Of a DNA stretch of 64,000 bases, positions 47,301-55,373 are shown piece by piece. Location: positions 62,001-126,000 of the forward strand of contig NZ_MQTZ01000043.1 of the NCBI RefSeq assembly GCF_001939115.1. The letters are read 5' to 3'. Numbering within the stretch: position 1 is the first letter of the stretch; every line of letters begins with the position of its first letter. Source of the DNA: Leptolyngbya sp. 'hensonii' (GTDB lineage: Bacteria; Cyanobacteriota; Cyanobacteriia; GCF-001939115). The notes beneath the pieces are model-generated. The model searched no databases. It was not told the origin of the DNA and was given only the letters and a program-made list of their open reading frames with translations. The translations under genes were made by a program, and so were the position numbers.

Positions 47301-47404
47301 TTTTCAGTATTGGAGCGTGTTTTCTTGCTACGAGATCCATTTCGGCTGGTCGGCTCAGAACTTTGCCGGTCCTGGTTATTTGAAATGTCAGTGGCTTTGG
47401 ACAT
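44324..47404 (-). CDS. uvrA: Excinuclease ABC subunit A
   Basis: 1026 residues; the family is about 940-960. Two ABC ATPases: Walker A GVSGSGKSSLAFDT (near residue 80) and GVSGSGKSTLVNELL; signatures LSGGEAQRIRLA and LSGGEAQRVKLA. Zinc modules are CPEHG...CPNCHG (one Cys replaced by His345) and CEACSGQG...CEVCKG. Extra length comes from a basic N-terminal tail of about 48 residues and a low-complexity insertion at residues about 284-330 (EGEGTAANNV...KGKGKNSKSG). UvrA scans DNA for bulky and UV damage and loads UvrB. Single gene; no LexA-type box recognised upstream. Confidence 0.97.
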   Translation of the reverse strand: MSKATDISNNQDRQSSEPTSRNGSRSKKTRSNTENQSPKGQTVIHPGTLSTIRIRGARQHNLKNIDLDLPRDRLIVFTGVSGSGKSSLAFDTIFAEGQRRYVESLSAYARQFLGQVDKPDVDSIEGLSPAISIDQKSTSHNPRSTVGTVTEIYDYLRLLFGRAGEPHCPHCDRSIAPQTIDQMVDRIMELPDRTRFQILAPVVRGKKGTHRKLLSGLASEGFVRVRIDGEVRELSDSIELDKNQFHHIEIVVDRLVKKAGLEERLVDSLTTCLRHSEGIAMIDVMAAEGEGTAANNVIPLNPGVTQLAAEEGGEYAAAESLKGKGKNSKSGQELVFSENFACPEHGAVMEELSPRLFSFNSPYGACPNCHGLGSHRTFAPDLVIPNPALPVYAAIAPWSEKDNTYYLSLICSVAEAFKFDIKTPWNQLTPEQQQVLLHGSQDPIWIEVDSRYRENKGYHRRYEGVIPILDRQYQEAGSEVYKQKLEQYLVDQPCEVCRGRRLKPESLAVRLGQFTIVDLTGVSIRECLNRVNSLTLSDRQAQIADLVLREVKARLQFLLDVGLDYLTLDRTAMTLSGGEAQRIRLATQIGSGLTGVLYVLDEPSIGLHQRDNGRLLKTLTRLRDLGNTLIVVEHDEETIRAADHLVDIGPGAGIHGGRVIAQGDLETLLQAPDSLTGAYLSGREVIRTPEQRRKGNGRSLRLKDAHRNNLKHIDVEIPLGKLVSITGVSGSGKSTLVNELLLPALQHHFGQKVPFPKEIGAIEGLNTLDKVIVIDQSPIGRTPRSNPATYTGTFDVIRDIFAETIEAKARGYKPGQFSFNVKGGRCEACSGQGVNVIEMNFLPDVYVQCEVCKGARYNRETLQVKYKDKSIADVLSMTVEEALEFCCNIPQAAAKLQTLLDVGLGYIRLGQTAPTLSGGEAQRVKLATELSRRATGKTLYLIDEPTTGLSFYDVHKLLDVVQRLVDKGNSVLVIEHNLDVIRCADWVIDLGPEGGDRGGEVIALGTPEQVAQVPQSFTGHYLQQVL

Positions 47405-47600
47405 AGCAAAGTTGCGAAATGGTTCTTAACGATTCTACCGCTTGCGTTCCTGCGGATGCAGCAACCTGGTTGGAGCACCATCGCCGATCGGCGGAAACTG
47501 ATCGAAATACAATCGTACTACGTTTTTCCTTTTTACGGCTTGATTACCCGTTCTACATCCGCTACGCTACACGGCATTGCCCATTAATCAAGGCGTAGGG

Positions 47601-49280
47601 ATGCAAGGGATGAACCTGTGGACTGAAGCACGTTACTGGATAGGATGGCTGTTGCGAATATCCCGACGTCTGCATCTGCGGTTTGCACTACTGGCCGCGA
47701 TCGTGGGCTTGACGATCGTCCTCACCAACTGCACTGGCTCCAGTCCAGGCCCCTCCAGTTCACCAGCGCTGGTCTATGGTTCGGGCGGGCAACCGGTCAA
47801 CCTGGAACCGGGCAATATCACAGACGGGAACTCGGTGGTGGTGCAGGAGCAGATTTACAATCGCCTGCTGGAGTTTAAACCGGGAACCACAGAACTAGAA
47901 CCCGGACTGGCCACCTCCTGGACTGCTTCCGAACGGGGCCGGATCTGGACGTTCAAATTGCGCCGAGGCGTGAAGTTTCAGGATGGGACAGACTTCAATG
48001 CCGCCGCTGTCCAGTTCAATGTCGAGCGGTGGTGGGACCGCCAGCATCCCCAGGGGTATCGGGAAGCGGGCAAGACCTACGACATCTGGAAGGACTTTTT
48101 TGGCGGCTTCCGAGGAGAACCGGATTCCCTGTTGCAGGACCTGGTCATCGAGGATGATTTCACGATCAAATTCGTGCTGAAGCAGCCCTTTGCAGCCTTT
48201 CCGGCGGCAATCGGCTCAGGGTATTTCGGGATTGCCAGTCCAGCAGCCATCAAGCAGGCCGGAGCAAAATATGGAACGCCGGGTTCGATCGCCGTTGGCA
48301 CCGGGGCATTTCTGTTCAAGGAGTGGCGCACGGGCGATCGGCTGGTCCTGCAACGCAATCCCACCTACTGGCGGCAGGGGCTACCCCGGTCAGAACAACT
48401 GGTGATTCGCTTCATTACTGATCCGGCGGCTCGATTGGCCCAACTGCGAGCCGGACAGATTGACTTTACCGTCGATTTTTCCCCCGACCAAGCCCAGGAA
48501 ATTCGGCAGGATGCCAACCTGGACACGGTGGCTCGCCCCTCTTTCAATGTCGGCTTCCTGGCCCTGAATCCCACCTATAAGCCCCTGGCGGATGTGCGGG
48601 TACGACGGGCGATCGCCCATGGGATCAATCGCCAGAACATTGTGCAGGCTTTCTGGGGCGATCTAGGCCAGAACAGCCCCCACTTTACGCCCCCAGCCCT
48701 GGCCTGGTCCCAATCCTCCAAAATGACTGACTACGGTTTCAATCCTCAGAAAGCGAAACAACTCCTGGCCGAGGCGGGCTATCCCAACGGCTTTGACCTA
48801 GACCTGTGGTACATGCCTGTATCCCGTCCGTACTTTCCGACACCAAAACCAATCGCCGAGGCCATGGCCGCCGACCTCACCGCGATCGGCATTCGGGTCA
48901 ACCTGCAGACGAAAGACTGGGCAGCCTATCTGGCCGATCGCCGACGCCCACCAGGATTCCAGTCCTTTATGCTGGGTTGGACAGGAGACTATGGGGATCC
49001 AGACAATTTCTACTATCCCCACTTTGGTCCGAATTCCACGACAGACCTGGGGGGCTGGCGCAACGATCGCCTGATCCAGCTCCTGATCCAGGGCCGTGCC
49101 ACGGACAATCAAGCCGCAAGGGCCAAGATTTACGCTGAGATCGACGAAATTCTCCAATCTGAGGTGGTGCGCTTGCCGATCGTCCATTCCCAACCATTAC
49201 TGGCAAAACGCAAGACTATCCAGGGATGGATTCCCAGTCCCTTAGGCTCGGAACCCTTCGAGACAGTTCACAAGGGATGA
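47601..49280 (+). CDS. ABC transporter substrate-binding lipoprotein (family 5, peptide/nickel type)
   Basis: 559 residues from ATG 47601; ATG 47610 and TTG 47577 are alternatives. A basic N-terminus and hydrophobic core end in lipobox LTNCTGS. The mature protein shows the SBP_bac_5 pattern: ALVYGSGGQPVNLEPGNITDGNS, QIYNRLLEFKPGTTELEPGLATSW, WTFKLRRGVKFQDGTDFNAAAVQFNVERW and VRRAIAHGINRQNIVQAFWGDLG. It binds oligopeptides or similar solutes in the periplasm. No permease or ATPase gene is adjacent, so its transporter is encoded elsewhere. Divergent from uvrA, about 200 bases between starts. Confidence 0.9.
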   Translation: MQGMNLWTEARYWIGWLLRISRRLHLRFALLAAIVGLTIVLTNCTGSSPGPSSSPALVYGSGGQPVNLEPGNITDGNSVVVQEQIYNRLLEFKPGTTELEPGLATSWTASERGRIWTFKLRRGVKFQDGTDFNAAAVQFNVERWWDRQHPQGYREAGKTYDIWKDFFGGFRGEPDSLLQDLVIEDDFTIKFVLKQPFAAFPAAIGSGYFGIASPAAIKQAGAKYGTPGSIAVGTGAFLFKEWRTGDRLVLQRNPTYWRQGLPRSEQLVIRFITDPAARLAQLRAGQIDFTVDFSPDQAQEIRQDANLDTVARPSFNVGFLALNPTYKPLADVRVRRAIAHGINRQNIVQAFWGDLGQNSPHFTPPALAWSQSSKMTDYGFNPQKAKQLLAEAGYPNGFDLDLWYMPVSRPYFPTPKPIAEAMAADLTAIGIRVNLQTKDWAAYLADRRRPPGFQSFMLGWTGDYGDPDNFYYPHFGPNSTTDLGGWRNDRLIQLLIQGRATDNQAARAKIYAEIDEILQSEVVRLPIVHSQPLLAKRKTIQGWIPSPLGSEPFETVHKG

Positions 49281-49298
49281 ATTTAGAATTCAGAAGGT

Positions 49299-49437
49299 AA
49301 GTAATCGGGTGAGATTAATTATAAGAAGGGGGGTCTGGGGGCTTTTGCTGGCGCAACGCTTCGCGAACGCCCCCAGGAAGGGGGCACGCCCCCTTCACCC
49401 CGACTCTCATCCTTAATTTAATTGTGCCGACCTACTT
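49299..49437. repeat. Possible degenerate MITE-like repeat
   Basis: The ends (AAGTAATCGGGTGAGATTAA on the left; complement of the right end AAGTAGGTCGGCACAATTAA) are similar but poorly matched. Inside are GGGGGC/GCCCCC stretches and the palindromic piece GCTTCGCGAACGC. No coding capacity. Confidence 0.35.
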
Positions 49438-49504
49438 AGGAGACAGGCGCTGGGGGGTATAGGTTGGAGGGGAATGTCGCGAAACCCAAGATTCAATTAA
49501 GTCT

Positions 49505-50296
49505 TTGAGAAAAGGATATTTGGGGGAATTGAGTTTGGTTCACATTCTGGGTAGTCGCGTTGATCCCACCAGTTATGCAGATGCCTGCGATCTCATCCAA
49601 TCCTGGGCTGAGGCTGGAGCCTCCCGCTATGTGATTGCCGCTAATGTGCATGTGGTGATGACGGCCTACGGGCAGCCTCACTTTCAAGAAGTCCTGAATC
49701 GAGCCGATCTGGTTACTCCCGATGGCATGCCACTGGTCTGGGGCTTGCGCCTGCTGGGAAACAAAGACCAATCTCGGGTCTATGGCCCTGATCTGATGCT
49801 GGCCTGGTGCGATCGGGCGGCCAAACTGGGGATTCCCCTCTATTTGTATGGCAGCACAATAGCAACGCTAACCAAACTCCGGCACAATCTAGAGCAGCAG
49901 TTTCCCGGTCTGATTATTGCTGGAACCCATGCCCCTCCGTTTCGCCCCCTGTCTGAAGTGGAGGAAGCCAGCGATCGGGATCGCATCCGGGCTTCGGGGG
50001 CGCGGGTGATTCTGGTGGGATTGGGGTGTCCCAAACAAGAACTGTGGATGGCCCGCCAGCAGGGACGACTGCCTACTGTGATGCTGGGCGTTGGAGCCGC
50101 CTTCAGCTTTTTTAGTGGTGAGGTTTCCCAGGCTCCCCGCTGGATGATGGGACTGGGCTTGGAGTGGCTCTATCGATTTGGGATGGAGCCCGGTCGCTTA
50201 TGGCAGCGCTACTTAATTCACAACCCGACCTTCATGATCCTGTTTAGTTGGCAGCTCTTGAAAACCTGGATGGGTCAGATTGACAAACAACCCTGA
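49505..50296 (+). CDS. WecG/TagA/CpsF family glycosyltransferase
   Basis: 263 residues starting with TTG (49505, 49520 or 49529; no in-frame ATG precedes the core). Family motifs are VIAANVHVVMTAYG, LVTPDGMPLVWGLRLLG, RVYGPDLMLAWC, LYLYGSTIATLTKL, VILVGLGCPKQELWMARQQ and GVGAAFSFFSGEVSQAPRWMMGLGLEWLYR. TPDGM and GCPKQE are the signatures of family GT26, which adds N-acetylmannosaminuronic acid or N-acetylmannosamine to lipid-linked precursors. It probably serves an envelope or exopolysaccharide. No other polysaccharide genes are next to it. Confidence 0.92.
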   Translation: MRKGYLGELSLVHILGSRVDPTSYADACDLIQSWAEAGASRYVIAANVHVVMTAYGQPHFQEVLNRADLVTPDGMPLVWGLRLLGNKDQSRVYGPDLMLAWCDRAAKLGIPLYLYGSTIATLTKLRHNLEQQFPGLIIAGTHAPPFRPLSEVEEASDRDRIRASGARVILVGLGCPKQELWMARQQGRLPTVMLGVGAAFSFFSGEVSQAPRWMMGLGLEWLYRFGMEPGRLWQRYLIHNPTFMILFSWQLLKTWMGQIDKQP

Positions 50297-50436
50297 CTCT
50301 AAAGCTGGGATCAGGTTGTCTCGAAACTGAACAGATACAGCGTTCGAATAACTGACAGACTTGCTCCCAGGATTGGGAAGTTTTAGCACTTTTAAGAGGA
50401 ACAACCAGAACAAGCATAGGCTTGATTAGATCTAAA

Positions 50437-51396
50437 TCAATTAGGTAACGAATCAATTCCAGATCGAATCATTTGAATGCCCAGATACAAAACCAGACTT
50501 CCCAAAGCCAGGAGTCCGATCGGGCGAAGAATGGCCTGAATCAACTGCAGGTTTTTCTCCAGTTCGGTCCCGTAATACCTGGCCATGCTCTGCAGCATCT
50601 CATCCAGTTCGCCGGTTTCCTCGCCAGTTCGGACCATGCTCAATGCAATCCCAGGTAAGCAGCCCTGTAGACCCTGACTTAAAGGCTGCCCCCCCCGAAT
50701 TTGCCGGGCGGCGACCCCTAACCCAGCGGCCAGATCTGGATCGGGCATCCGATCGCGAATCAGTTCTACCGCCGTCAGTAATGGAACCCCGCACCCTAAA
50801 GGCAATGCCAGTTCTGTAAAGTGGAGCACCGCCCGAATCTGGATCAATTGGCCGATGACCGGTACCTTCAAGAGCAGGCGATAGAGCTTCGTATCCAGAC
50901 GACGGGAGGCCAATCCGTAAATCAAAACCATAATCAGACCCAGAAGCAACAAGAAGGCAACCCAGAAACCAAGGCGGAGCAGGTGATTGTTGTTGCCCTG
51001 TACCAGGACAACGCCCAACGTAACCAGACTGATCAGGGTCAAAACCAGAGTCCAACTGGCAGATCGGTACAGCTTCTGCCGTCGCTGCTGTCGATCCAGA
51101 TTTTGGGCAATTCTATGGCACCCTTCAGCCAGAGAGCCACTATATTCTGCCAACCGGATCAGACTCACAGTCCAGCCATCAAAGTATTGGGGATAGCGGG
51201 ATAGGGTCGTGGCCAAATTCTGACCCGCCGCGATCGACTGAGCCATCGCTTCCAGATGGCGTTGAAAAGAGTCCTCTCCAGTCTGACCAGCCATGCTCAA
51301 ACTCCGCTCCAGGGGCAGCCCCGCATTCAGCAAAGTGCCAAGTTGCTCAAAAAACTCGATCGTCTGGCGATGGTTGATGCTCAAGGATAAAGACAC
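50437..51396 (-). CDS. Type II secretion/type IV pilus inner-membrane F-family protein
   Basis: 319 residues from GTG 51396. Two F domains: residues about 12-115 (FFEQLGTLLNAGLPLERSL, LSRYPQYFDGWTVSLIRLAEYSGSLAEGCHRIA) and about 185-290 (FTELALPLGCGVPLLTAVELI, SMVRTGEETGELDEMLQSMARYY). Three membrane helices lie near 120, 145 and the C-terminus. It is shorter than PilC (about 400) because the N-terminal lead is absent, and no PilB/PilT ATPase is adjacent, so it is a second, orphan GspF-type platform. Third gene of a TonB-DUF2808-F operon, 24 bases after DUF2808. Confidence 0.85.
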   Translation of the reverse strand: MSLSLSINHRQTIEFFEQLGTLLNAGLPLERSLSMAGQTGEDSFQRHLEAMAQSIAAGQNLATTLSRYPQYFDGWTVSLIRLAEYSGSLAEGCHRIAQNLDRQQRRQKLYRSASWTLVLTLISLVTLGVVLVQGNNNHLLRLGFWVAFLLLLGLIMVLIYGLASRRLDTKLYRLLLKVPVIGQLIQIRAVLHFTELALPLGCGVPLLTAVELIRDRMPDPDLAAGLGVAARQIRGGQPLSQGLQGCLPGIALSMVRTGEETGELDEMLQSMARYYGTELEKNLQLIQAILRPIGLLALGSLVLYLGIQMIRSGIDSLPN

Positions 51397-51420
51397 GCAG
51401 CCCCCCTGGGGATGAGACTT

Positions 51421-52005
51421 CTAACGGAAGAAAAAACCGGGTCCCTGGAAACGGGAGTAATCTCGATCGTTAATTTGAATCCGACCATAGCCGATAAATT
51501 GGCCGTAGGTTTTTTCTCCAGCGGGAAAAGCCGTCACCCCAAATAGGTAAACCCCACCACTGGGATTCTCGACGGGCCGCAGCTCAATCGTGACGGTTCT
51601 TCCGGGGGGCACTGGCGGATTAAATACCACCGTTACGGCCTGAGCCTCCGGTGCAAAGGTGACTTGTTCCAGGGTCAGGGTACGAGTCTGGCCATCTGGC
51701 GTGCGGGCAAAGGCACGGGTCTCCTCCAAAAAGTAACGCACCGGATCGGGAGTATCCTTCAGGGTGATGGTTACCCGTTGCAGGGGTTCCCCAGCATTCT
51801 CTAACAGGTCTAGGGTAAACGCATAGGTTGAATTCCAGGCATAGGCAGTCTTATAGGTTGCGGATGCCCCAACCAGGTCGGGGGGACGATTGAAATAGAC
51901 CGTACCATCTGCCAACTGCACCGCCGGACTTTTGCGGACGATCGGGTCTGTCACTCCCAGGGTCAAGAGCAGTACTGTTCCCAAAACAACTGGAATTGTC
52001 TTCAT
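51421..52005 (-). CDS. DUF2808 family secreted protein
   Basis: 194 residues from ATG 52005 (MKTIPVVLGTVLLL); a TTG at 52053 would overlap the upstream stop. The signal peptide is followed by YFNRPPDLVGASATYKTAYAWNSTYAFTLDLLENAGEPLQRVTITL, VTFAPEAQAVTVVFNPPVPPG and YLFGVTAFPAGEKTYGQFIGYGRIQI. This is the cyanobacterial DUF2808 family, beta-rich, extracytoplasmic and of unknown role. It lies between a TonB-family gene and an F-type secretion gene, so a function in outer-membrane assembly or export is possible, but this is inference from position. Confidence 0.85.
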   Translation of the reverse strand: MKTIPVVLGTVLLLTLGVTDPIVRKSPAVQLADGTVYFNRPPDLVGASATYKTAYAWNSTYAFTLDLLENAGEPLQRVTITLKDTPDPVRYFLEETRAFARTPDGQTRTLTLEQVTFAPEAQAVTVVFNPPVPPGRTVTIELRPVENPSGGVYLFGVTAFPAGEKTYGQFIGYGRIQINDRDYSRFQGPGFFFR

Positions 52006-52049
52006 GGTGAATGGGTCCTGTTCAAGGGATGACCCTATTCTAGAGGGAG

Positions 52050-53093
52050 TCAAGACCGAGAGGGAAACGGCTGGAAGTTAGCAGAGGACTCATCCCCAAA
52101 TCTGATCACAATCAGGTAAGCCTGCCCTTCTGCCGCAGGAGAAAAGTTATGATTCTTAGCTGCATCCAGGGCTGCCTGATCCAGAGATTCATTCCCGGAA
52201 CTTTGAATGACTTCGGCAGTTTTGTCGATCGCTTTGCCAGTGGCATCAACCGTAACCGCAACAAGAACCTTGCCCTTCAGGTTTTGCGGGCTGCTGGCCG
52301 GGATCTCCAGCGTTTTCAAATTGGATTGAATGTTGTATTTCTCCAACCACTTACTCAATTCACCGGAAGCCACACTCTCAGCCGGGTCCCCGGTTTCACC
52401 AGGTGGCGGTTGCAGGTTAGTTGCCCGGCGCTGGGCTTGCAGTTCTCGCATCCGCTCGATGGCCGTGGCCGGAATTTTGTTGGGTCGAGTAGTGGCAGTT
52501 GGGGAAGGCAAGGGGGATGGAGTTGTCCCAGGTGTGGGGGAGGGGGAGGGTTGAGGCGAGGCAGCCTGAGAGCCAATCAGCCGATCCAGGTCAGGATTCT
52601 TAACGGTCGCAGCCGTAGGAGTGGGGGGAGACTGGCTGGGGTTCTGTGGGATGGTAACGGTCGTTCTGTTAGCAGGGGGAGTGACGACATTGGGCAATGG
52701 TTGACGGGGGGGCATCGACCAGTACCAGGGGGCCGCTGATTGGGTGCCGTAGGGCAGGCTATTGGTCGATCGACCAGACGGGGGGAAAGGGGAGGCCCCC
52801 CCCGGAGGTAAGGTGGGAAACAGGTTACTCAGGCTGGGGGGCTGGTTTGTGGGTAAGGGGGTCTGGGGCACAAAAGCCTGCGGTAAGCGGGACTGGGGCA
52901 GGCGACTTCGCTCAGCAGGGGTCAGCTCAACAACCTTGACCGTCTCTGGCAGCGGCTCTGACTTTTGCGCTTGTTGGGAGAAGGTGGCTGCAAACAGGCC
53001 ATGCAAGCCCAGAGATGCCATCACCGAGATCGCGATCGGTTGACGGAGTAATTCGGGAAGGGAATGAGCCCATGCAGAGTAAGCCATAGCCAT
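52050..53093 (-). CDS. TonB-family protein
   Basis: 347 residues. An N-terminal membrane helix (PIAISVMASLGLHGLFAATF) is followed by a proline-rich periplasmic spacer (about 55-215; repeated PLP, PSPTPGTTPSP) and a C-terminal TonB-type fold with LKGKVLVAVTVDATGKAIDKTAEVIQSSGNESLDQAALDAAKNHNFSPA and YLIVIRF. TonB proteins span the periplasm and pass proton-motive energy to outer-membrane transporters. No exbB/exbD is adjacent. Start ATG 53093 or ATG 53087. Forms an operon with DUF2808 and the F-type gene. Confidence 0.85.
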   Translation of the reverse strand: MAMAYSAWAHSLPELLRQPIAISVMASLGLHGLFAATFSQQAQKSEPLPETVKVVELTPAERSRLPQSRLPQAFVPQTPLPTNQPPSLSNLFPTLPPGGASPFPPSGRSTNSLPYGTQSAAPWYWSMPPRQPLPNVVTPPANRTTVTIPQNPSQSPPTPTAATVKNPDLDRLIGSQAASPQPSPSPTPGTTPSPLPSPTATTRPNKIPATAIERMRELQAQRRATNLQPPPGETGDPAESVASGELSKWLEKYNIQSNLKTLEIPASSPQNLKGKVLVAVTVDATGKAIDKTAEVIQSSGNESLDQAALDAAKNHNFSPAAEGQAYLIVIRFGDESSANFQPFPSRS

Positions 53094-53199
53094 AATGATG
53101 CAGTAAACGGAAGGACTGTCCTGAACGAACTTTTGTTTCCCACAAGGGCAGGATTGATCACCTGTGTTCTAGACAAATATTAGCTGTAGTTTTGCCGTT

Positions 53200-53892
53200 T
53201 TAAAGCAACCCCGCATCGATTTGTGACCGGTCTGCTTGGATACAGTCGGGGGTGTCATTCCCTGGATAGTTCACTTGGGATGTAACCGGGAAAGCCGTCA
53301 TCAGAGCGGCCTCATAGGGGCGCAACAGGGACTGCAGCACATTGCCCTGGGTTGTAGTTGGAGCCAACCAGGTTGCATAGTCCTGGGGTTGGAGAATAAC
53401 GGGCATGCGATCGTGGATCGGCTTCAGTAAGGAATTAGCCTCTGTTGTCAGGATGGTACAGGTGTTGATCGCCTCCGTTGTTCCATTGCCCTGCCAGCGT
53501 TCCCATAACCCAGCAAAAGCGAAAGGACTGCCATCCTGCATCCGAAAGTAGAACGGCTGCTTACCCGTTTTTGTCCGTTGCCATTCGTAGAAGCCATCTG
53601 CCGGAATCAGACAACGACGTTGCCGGAAGGCCGATCGAAAAGAGGGCTTTTCGGCCACCGTTTCGGAGCGAGCATTAATCAGACGGGCTCCCATCTGCGG
53701 GTCTTTGGCCCAGGCTGGAATCAAGCCCCAGCGGAGTAATTTGCAGTAGCGACCAGACTCAGTTTGGAGAATCGCCGCGATCGACTGGGTTGGCGCAATG
53801 TTGTAACGCGGGGATAGGTCAGGAACTGCTGCCAGTTGAAAGACCTCGGCCAGAACTTCCGGAGATGGGCTCAGAGTGAATCGTCCACACAT
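53200..53892 (-). CDS. SRAP-family DNA-protein crosslink protein (YedK/HMCES)
   Basis: 230 residues from ATG 53892, so that the catalytic cysteine is residue 2 (MCGRFTL). Further family residues are YNIAPTQ, LLRWGLIPAWAKDP, INARSETVAEKPSFRSAFRQRRCLIPADGFYEWQ (active Asn and Glu) and HDRMPVIL (active His). The N-terminal Met must be removed to expose Cys2, which forms a thiazolidine with abasic sites in single-stranded DNA. An ATG three codons earlier (53901) would block this and is rejected. Single gene. Confidence 0.95.
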   Translation of the reverse strand: MCGRFTLSPSPEVLAEVFQLAAVPDLSPRYNIAPTQSIAAILQTESGRYCKLLRWGLIPAWAKDPQMGARLINARSETVAEKPSFRSAFRQRRCLIPADGFYEWQRTKTGKQPFYFRMQDGSPFAFAGLWERWQGNGTTEAINTCTILTTEANSLLKPIHDRMPVILQPQDYATWLAPTTTQGNVLQSLLRPYEAALMTAFPVTSQVNYPGNDTPDCIQADRSQIDAGLL

Positions 53893-53975
53893 ACTCCCCA
53901 TCCTAGCAATCCCAAAGCCACTTCGGTCAGGTGTGTTAATCTGGCGGTTGAAAATACCCTTATCAAGTTTCAGCC

Positions 53976-55226
53976 ATGCCCCTGGTTACCCCCCCGATAC
54001 TGGCTTTCCAGAAGCTTCTGAATTCTTCGATCGTGGCTCTTCTCCTAGGTTCAACTGCCCCGGTGTCCACAATTCCAGAACCTGGGATTTCCGTGGCAGG
54101 AACCTGTCAGGAAGCTCGCAAACCCTTATTTGCTGTCTTTGGGGGGGGTGGGGCTCCTTCCTACAATGAAATCGCGCTCGAAAAAAATGTGCTGTATTTT
54201 CAGCGCACCCTGAAAGCCATGGGCTATGACCCCAAAAACGCGGCGATTTTCTTCGCCAATGGTAACAGTGGTGAGGCGACCGTTCGTTATATCGACCCCT
54301 CCTCCGGTCAACAGAAATTTAAGGTGCCCCAAATTCCCAATCTATCAGGAGCCTCCAGCCCGGATAATCTGCGCCGCCTGATGCAGCAGACCGCCAAGCA
54401 GATGCAAACAGGCGATCGTCTCTTTTTCTACTTCACGGGCCATGGTGGGCACAATCGCCGGGATGAGGATAATAATGTGATGCTGCTCTGGCGTGACCAG
54501 CCGATCTCTGTGCGGCAGTTTACCCGCCTCCTGGATCAGATGCCGCAGGATACGACCTTTGTCGCCATGATGGCCCAATGCTATTCTGGGGCCTTTGCCA
54601 ACCTGATTTATGAAGGGGGAGATGCCACTCGTCCCCTAGCACCCCAGAGCCGATGCGGATTCTTTGCCACTATTAAGACTCGGCCCTCCGTCGGTTGTAC
54701 TCCTGCCGTGAATGAAGCTGATTATCGGGATTACAGTTCCAGCTTTTTTGCCGGACTCAGTGGCCGATCGCGCACCGGAACAGCCGTAGCCTCCGCTGAC
54801 TACAACCGGGATGGGCGAGTGTCCTATGCAGAAGCCCATGCCTTTGCCAAGGTCGATGAACAGACCACTGACCTGCCCATCTCCACTTCAGAAGTCTGGC
54901 TCCAGAAAGACGTTACCGAGAAAGAGGCAGACAAAATTTTGGGGCAACCGATCGTCCAGATTTTGCCTAGTGCCCGTCCCGAACAGCGGTTTGTTGTCGA
55001 GTCTCTGGCTCGCAAGTTCAGCTTCAACCTGCGCGAGTCGTTTCTGGGCAATCTGCGTAAGCTTAACCAATCCCGATACGGCAGTGAGGAAAATCAGGCT
55101 TACCTGATCCGGCTGCAATCTGAGCTGGTTAATATCAGTGTGGAGAAACAACTCCGCAGCAAAGGCGATCCGGCCAAGACATCTGACTTCGATCGTATCC
55201 TTAAATGCGAAGGTGGCTCCTGGTAA
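53976..55226 (+). CDS. Secreted caspase-like protease with an EF-hand
   Basis: 416 residues. A hydrophobic N-terminal signal (LLNSSIVALLLGSTAPV) precedes a caspase/legumain-type fold: AVFGGGGAPSYNEIALEKNV, FFYFTGHGGHN (catalytic His156) and TFVAMMAQCYSGAFAN (catalytic Cys202). An EF-hand loop, DYNRDGRVSYAE (275-286, D-x-N-x-D-G-x5-E), then suggests calcium binding. The last 110 residues (SLARKFSFNLRESFLG) are helical and unassigned. Cyanobacterial caspase homologues (orthocaspases) are mostly arginine-specific; here a signal peptide points outside the cytoplasm. The specificity pocket cannot be read. A palindrome directly after the stop may end transcription. Confidence 0.8.
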   Translation: MPLVTPPILAFQKLLNSSIVALLLGSTAPVSTIPEPGISVAGTCQEARKPLFAVFGGGGAPSYNEIALEKNVLYFQRTLKAMGYDPKNAAIFFANGNSGEATVRYIDPSSGQQKFKVPQIPNLSGASSPDNLRRLMQQTAKQMQTGDRLFFYFTGHGGHNRRDEDNNVMLLWRDQPISVRQFTRLLDQMPQDTTFVAMMAQCYSGAFANLIYEGGDATRPLAPQSRCGFFATIKTRPSVGCTPAVNEADYRDYSSSFFAGLSGRSRTGTAVASADYNRDGRVSYAEAHAFAKVDEQTTDLPISTSEVWLQKDVTEKEADKILGQPIVQILPSARPEQRFVVESLARKFSFNLRESFLGNLRKLNQSRYGSEENQAYLIRLQSELVNISVEKQLRSKGDPAKTSDFDRILKCEGGSW

Positions 55227-55246
55227 AGACGCGATAAATCGCGTCT
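55227..55246. repeat. Palindromic GACGCGAT repeat
   Basis: AGACGCGAT-AA-ATCGCGTCT starts at the base after the caspase-like gene's stop. Same type as 55323-55348; may serve as a 3' hairpin. Confidence 0.8.
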
Positions 55247-55322
55247 GTGTGATCTATCCGTCTCTGTGATCTATCCGTTTCTGCTATGTCTCCCGGTGCC
55301 CCTGCTGCATTATCTGTTGTTA

Positions 55323-55348
55323 TAGAGACGTGATTCATCACGTCTCTA
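55323..55348. repeat. Palindromic GTAGAGAC-type repeat
   Basis: TAGAGACGTGAT-TC-ATCACGTCTCTA, 12-bp perfect arms with a 2-base loop, 25 bases before the MuiA-like start. Confidence 0.85.
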
Positions 55349-55373
55349 CCGTCCACGCGCTTTGGTTGCTGCT

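Noticed and set aside
46580-47383. 267-residue frame antisense to uvrA
   Set aside because: Shadow of a strongly conserved gene, no ribosome site or domain.
52149-52739. 196-residue frame antisense to the TonB-like gene
   Set aside because: Gly/Arg-rich shadow of the proline-rich spacer.
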